From NCBI RefSeq assembly GCF_014699075.1, contig NZ_JACXAB010000004.1, positions 124,001 through 188,000 of the forward strand: a stretch of 64,000 nucleotides of DNA, written 5' to 3'. Shown here piece by piece: positions 61,230-64,000 of the stretch. A program made the position numbers and the translations under genes. Under the pieces are notes generated by a model that was given only the letters and a program-made list of their open reading frames with translations, made no database searches and was not told where the DNA came from. The stretch is from Microvirga sp. (GTDB taxonomy: Bacteria > Pseudomonadota > Alphaproteobacteria > Rhizobiales > Beijerinckiaceae). The first letter of the stretch is position 1. Each line of letters begins with the position of its first letter.

Positions 61230-61949
61230 TCAGGCAATGGAGTAGCCGCCGTCGATGGGCAGCATGACGCCAGTGATGTAGCGGGCCTCGGGCGAGATAA
61301 GGAACCAGGCTGCGGCGGCCACGTCCTCCGGGTCGCCCCAGTAGCCCAGGGGAACGCGGCGCATGATGGCCTCGCTGCGCACAGGATCGCTCATGGCATT
61401 CACGGACATGCGCGTCTTGATCCATCCTGGCGCGACCGCATTCACGCGAATGCCGTCCTCCGCCCATGCGACGGCGAGCGAGCGGGTTAGCTGAAGCACG
61501 GCGCCTTTGCTCGCGGAGTAGGCCGGATTGCGACCCGAGCCGAAGACGGACCACATGGAGGCGAAATTGAGTACCGATCCCTTCCTGGCCTTCAGGTTCG
61601 CGTGCAGGGCGGAGGCCATGATCTGTGTGCCATGGAGGTTGACGTCGACAACCCGGCGGAATCCCTCGGTGGAGAACTCCCGGCGATCGTGCAGGATGAT
61701 GCCGGCGGCATTCACCAGCGTGTCGACCTCCCCGATGGATGCAGCGAAGTCGAGAGCCGCGGCCTCGTTCGTCACGTCGAAATCTGTGAAGGTGATGGAG
61801 GGGGCGCGAAGATCCTCCTCGGTATCCTTGCCGAGCACATGCACCTGATAACCCTCGCGCATGAGGCGCTTGACGCAGGCAAGGCCCAGGCCTGTTCCGC
61901 CGCCTGTCACGACAGCGGTCTTCCGGGATGAGTCGTTTGTAGGGGACAT
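61230..61949 (-). CDS. Classical short-chain dehydrogenase
   Basis: The 239-residue SDR has TGGGTGLGLA (cofactor binding), VNAAGI, the catalytic set Ser in LNFASMWS, Tyr-x-x-x-Lys in AYSASKGA, and the C-terminal GVMLPIDGGYSIA. Such enzymes oxidise or reduce alcohol/ketone pairs with NAD(P). I chose ATG 61,947-61,949 with a GGAAAA site upstream; an alternative start at 61,967 overlaps the LivF stop. It lies between the Liv-type ATPases and the second transketolase pair. Confidence 0.88.
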   Translation of the reverse strand: MSPTNDSSRKTAVVTGGGTGLGLACVKRLMREGYQVHVLGKDTEEDLRAPSITFTDFDVTNEAAALDFAASIGEVDTLVNAAGIILHDRREFSTEGFRRVVDVNLHGTQIMASALHANLKARKGSVLNFASMWSVFGSGRNPAYSASKGAVLQLTRSLAVAWAEDGIRVNAVAPGWIKTRMSVNAMSDPVRSEAIMRRVPLGYWGDPEDVAAAAWFLISPEARYITGVMLPIDGGYSIA

Positions 61950-61963
61950 GACGGTTTTCCTGA

Positions 61964-62680
61964 TCAAAGGCCGAGATAGGTGGCGCGCAGATGCGAGTTG
62001 CCGAGCAGTTCGGCTCCCGTGCCGGAGAGGCTGATCTGGCCATTTTCCAGCACGTAGCCGTAATCCGCCATTTCGAGCACCTGGAACACGTTCTGCTCGA
62101 TGATGAGGATGGAGAGATTGCGCTCGCGGATCTTCGCAATCGACTCGAAGAGTCGGTCCACCATGATGGGCGCAAGACCCAGCGACGGCTCGTCGAGGGC
62201 AAGCACCTTGGGTAGGGCCATCAGCGCTCGGCCGACGGCCACCATCTGCTGCTGTCCGCCCGACAGGGTGGAAGCCCTCTGGTAGCGGCGCTCGGCCAGG
62301 ATGGGAAAGAGCTCATAGACCTCTTCTAGCGTTTCATTGCGCCGCTCGTAGGCTCGCTTGCTGTGCGCGCCGACCATCAGGTTTTCCAGGATGGTCATGT
62401 CGGCGAACAGCTGCTTGCCTTCGGGCGATTGAACGAAGCCGGCCTGAACCACCCTGTGAGGCGCAAGGCCGTGGATGGACTCTCCATAGAGTTCCGAGAA
62501 GCCGGAGTCCGCCTTCACGAGGCCGGAGATAGTACGCAGCAGAGTGGTCTTGCCTGCGCCGTTCGCGCCGATGAGGGCCACGATGGTGCCCGGCTTCAGC
62601 TCAAGGTCAACGCCGCGCAGGACACGGATGTCACCATAGCCCGAGGTGAGCCCGGCAATCTTAAGTGCGGGCTTGTACAT
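61964..62680 (-). CDS. Branched-chain-amino-acid-type ABC ATPase (LivF-like)
   Basis: The 238-residue ATPase has Walker A GANGAGKT, signature LSGGQQQMVAVGRALM and Walker B VLALDEPSLGLAP, typical of LivF. The ATG at 62,678-62,680 overlaps the LivG-like gene by 20 bases. It pairs with LivG and LivM upstream to form a Liv/HAAT-type importer. Such importers take amino acids but also urea, amides and other small compounds, so the operon's catabolic genes may indicate a different solute. Confidence 0.9.
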   Translation of the reverse strand: MYKPALKIAGLTSGYGDIRVLRGVDLELKPGTIVALIGANGAGKTTLLRTISGLVKADSGFSELYGESIHGLAPHRVVQAGFVQSPEGKQLFADMTILENLMVGAHSKRAYERRNETLEEVYELFPILAERRYQRASTLSGGQQQMVAVGRALMALPKVLALDEPSLGLAPIMVDRLFESIAKIRERNLSILIIEQNVFQVLEMADYGYVLENGQISLSGTGAELLGNSHLRATYLGL

Positions 62681-63398
62681 AACGCTCTCCAAAGTATGCC
62701 TTGAGGACTTCGGGGGAGGTGACGACGTCTTTCGGCTTGCCGTCTGCGATGAGGGAGCCATAGTCGAGCACGATCACCCGGTCACTGAGCGCCATGATCA
62801 CCTTCATGACGTGCTCGACGATGAGCACGCTGACGCCGCGCGCCCTTACCTTCTTCACCAACTCGACCATCTCGCTGGCTTCGTTGGGGGTAGCACCCGC
62901 TACGACCTCGTCCATGAGGAGTAGGCGCGGCTGCGTGGACAGGGCGCGTCCCAGTTCAAGCTTGCGGCGGTCAAAGGCTGTCAGGTTGTGGGCTTCCGTA
63001 TCACCTTTCCGCTCGAGGCCGAGGAACGCCGCAATCTCCTCGGCGGCCGCGCGGATGCGCTTCCGATCAGAGCTGCGGGAAAAGCCGCCTACCATGAGGT
63101 TCTCCACCACGGTGAGGTCACCAAAGGGCTTGGAGAGCTGAAAGGTGCGGCCGATGCCGGCGCGGCACACTTCCCAGGGCTTGGAACCTGCGATGTTGTG
63201 GCCACCGAGCTTGATCGTGCCCTCGTCAGGCTTGTGGAATCCAGCAATCATGTTGAAGGCGGTGGTCTTGCCTGCGCCATTCGGACCGAGCAAGCCGAGG
63301 ATCTCGCCCTCGTTTACGTTGAACGAAAGCTTCTTGACGGCCTGCAATCCGCCAAAGCGTTTGGAGATGCCGTTGACTTCGAGAAGCGACCCGCTCAT
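62661..63398 (-). CDS. Branched-chain-amino-acid-type ABC ATPase (LivG-like)
   Basis: The 245-residue ATPase has Walker A GPNGAGKT, the LivG-specific GIGRTFQLSKPF, and Walker B LLLMDEVVAG. Its signature region reads LTAFDRRKLELGRALS rather than LSYGQQRRLEIARAL, a variant seen in one LivG branch. Its start at 63,398 overlaps the LivM stop by four bases. It works with LivF and LivM as the ATPase pair of the importer. Confidence 0.9.
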   Translation of the reverse strand: MSGSLLEVNGISKRFGGLQAVKKLSFNVNEGEILGLLGPNGAGKTTAFNMIAGFHKPDEGTIKLGGHNIAGSKPWEVCRAGIGRTFQLSKPFGDLTVVENLMVGGFSRSSDRKRIRAAAEEIAAFLGLERKGDTEAHNLTAFDRRKLELGRALSTQPRLLLMDEVVAGATPNEASEMVELVKKVRARGVSVLIVEHVMKVIMALSDRVIVLDYGSLIADGKPKDVVTSPEVLKAYFGERYVQART

Positions 63399-64000
63399 GC
63401 CGGATTCCTCCTGCGGAAGAGGCCCACCGCCAAGTTCTTCAGGGGCTCCAGGACGCCCTTCGGGAAGTAGAGCACCGCGAGCATCAACACGATGCCGTAG
63501 ATGACGAGGTGCAGACCCAAGAAGGTGCCACCGAGATAGCCCCGCGTGACTTCTGCTAACGGCGTGAGGATCAGCGCGCCGATCAGTGGTCCGAAGGCCG
63601 TGCCCTGACCGCCGATGATGCTCATCAGGGCCATGTCGATGGAGAGCTCGGTGCCCATGTTTCGCTCGGGATTGATGTAGCGGAAGAACTGCGCGTAGAA
63701 GCTGCCGCCCAGCGCCGTCATGAACGCGCTGATGGCGAAGGCCGTCAGCGTGTAGCGGGTGGGGGAGATCCCAAGCGCCTCCGCTGCGTCGCGGTCTCCC
63801 CGGATCGCTTTGAGGCAGTAGCCCAGCTTCGAGCGCTCCATGATCAGGGTCGCAAGAATAGCGAGCGCCAGCATGCCGAGGATGATGTAGTAGTAGGGAA
63901 TCTTGCCGCCAAACTGGAAGGCCGCGAAGCTTTCGCCGACCATCGGCACCACCAGGCCTTCGGCCCCTTTGATGTGGAAGCCCAGGAAGGTGTCGGTGTT
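63395..64000 (-). CDS. Branched-chain-amino-acid-type ABC permease (LivM-like), partial
   Basis: The last ~200 residues of a LivM-type permease are visible and the frame is open at the right edge. Hydrophobic helices (YYYIILGMLALAILATLIM; LTPLAEVTRGYLGGTF; LHLVIYGIVLMLAVLYF) and the conserved LGYCLKAIRGDRDAAEALGISPTRYTLTAFAISAF, IGGQGTAFGPLIGA identify it. LivH and the binding protein should lie beyond base 64,000 on the same strand if the operon is complete. Confidence 0.88.
   Translation of the reverse strand, partial: NTDTFLGFHIKGAEGLVVPMVGESFAAFQFGGKIPYYYIILGMLALAILATLIMERSKLGYCLKAIRGDRDAAEALGISPTRYTLTAFAISAFMTALGGSFYAQFFRYINPERNMGTELSIDMALMSIIGGQGTAFGPLIGALILTPLAEVTRGYLGGTFLGLHLVIYGIVLMLAVLYFPKGVLEPLKNLAVGLFRRRNPA

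Noticed and set aside
1..64000. CRISPR arrays, tRNA or rRNA genes
   Set aside because: I saw no regularly spaced identical repeats and no cloverleaf with a TTCGA-type arm; none can be supported.

Overview
The window looks like a chromosomal stretch of a GC-rich alphaproteobacterium, most likely a Methylobacteriaceae/Microvirga-type Rhizobiales organism. This is an inference from the IS families, the split transketolases and the Liv/Ugp-type transporter style; there is no rRNA or tRNA here to fix it. It divides into an accessory island (about 1-41,700) and an orderly catabolic region (about 42,000-64,000).

Accessory island. After an IS66-like transposase cut by the left edge lies a compact four-gene NTP-dependent conflict locus (815-7760). 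It encodes a Trypco2 protein, a trypsin-VMAP-C protein, a MoxR AAA+ ATPase, and a 1251-residue protein that joins a SAV_2336/vWA-like region, a RES (NAD-degrading type) domain and about a dozen TPRs. An IS4-type remnant separates it from a lone alpha/beta-hydrolase effector-like gene (9796-11466) and an IS3-family pseudogene. Next comes a complete Tc-type toxin locus transcribed leftward: a fused TcB-TcC (RHS) protein with its own variable C-terminal toxin, followed by an unusually long TcA with N-terminal peptidoglycan-binding repeats. From 30 to 34.9 kb the sequence is a graveyard of an SDR stub, a broken membrane gene, phage-like fragments with a frameshifted holin-like gene, a secreted Cys-containing protein and an IS66 pseudogene. 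At 34,903-39,885 sits a 1660-residue STAND/NACHT-type ATPase with a long HEAT-like region and a C-terminal GT4 glycosyltransferase domain. An IS3 stub, an intact IS6-family element with 12-bp inverted repeats, and the truncated ends of a possible regulator and of a FadB-like gene close the island.

Catabolic region. A MocR-type regulator, whose PLP lysine position carries Arg, is translationally coupled to a PRISE-type SDR; an epoxide hydrolase lies downstream. Divergent from the regulator, past a pair of 13-bp direct repeats that look like its operator, runs a rightward operon (46,086-57,219): Tat-type solute-binding protein, two permeases, ATPase, two FGGY kinases, HAD phosphatase, SMP-30 lactonase and a split transketolase. 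Facing it is a leftward operon (64,000 to 57,227): LivM, LivG, LivF, SDR, a second split transketolase, a GldA-like dehydrogenase, a cupin and a thioesterase. The operons meet at a hairpin whose two arms contain the two stop codons. Together they look like import and breakdown of an unidentified sugar or polyol by kinase, dehydrogenase and transketolase chemistry.

The strongest candidates for undescribed biology are the RES-bearing conflict locus, the NACHT-GT4 fusion, the toxin end of the TcB-TcC protein, and the twin split-transketolase operons with their MocR-type regulator.
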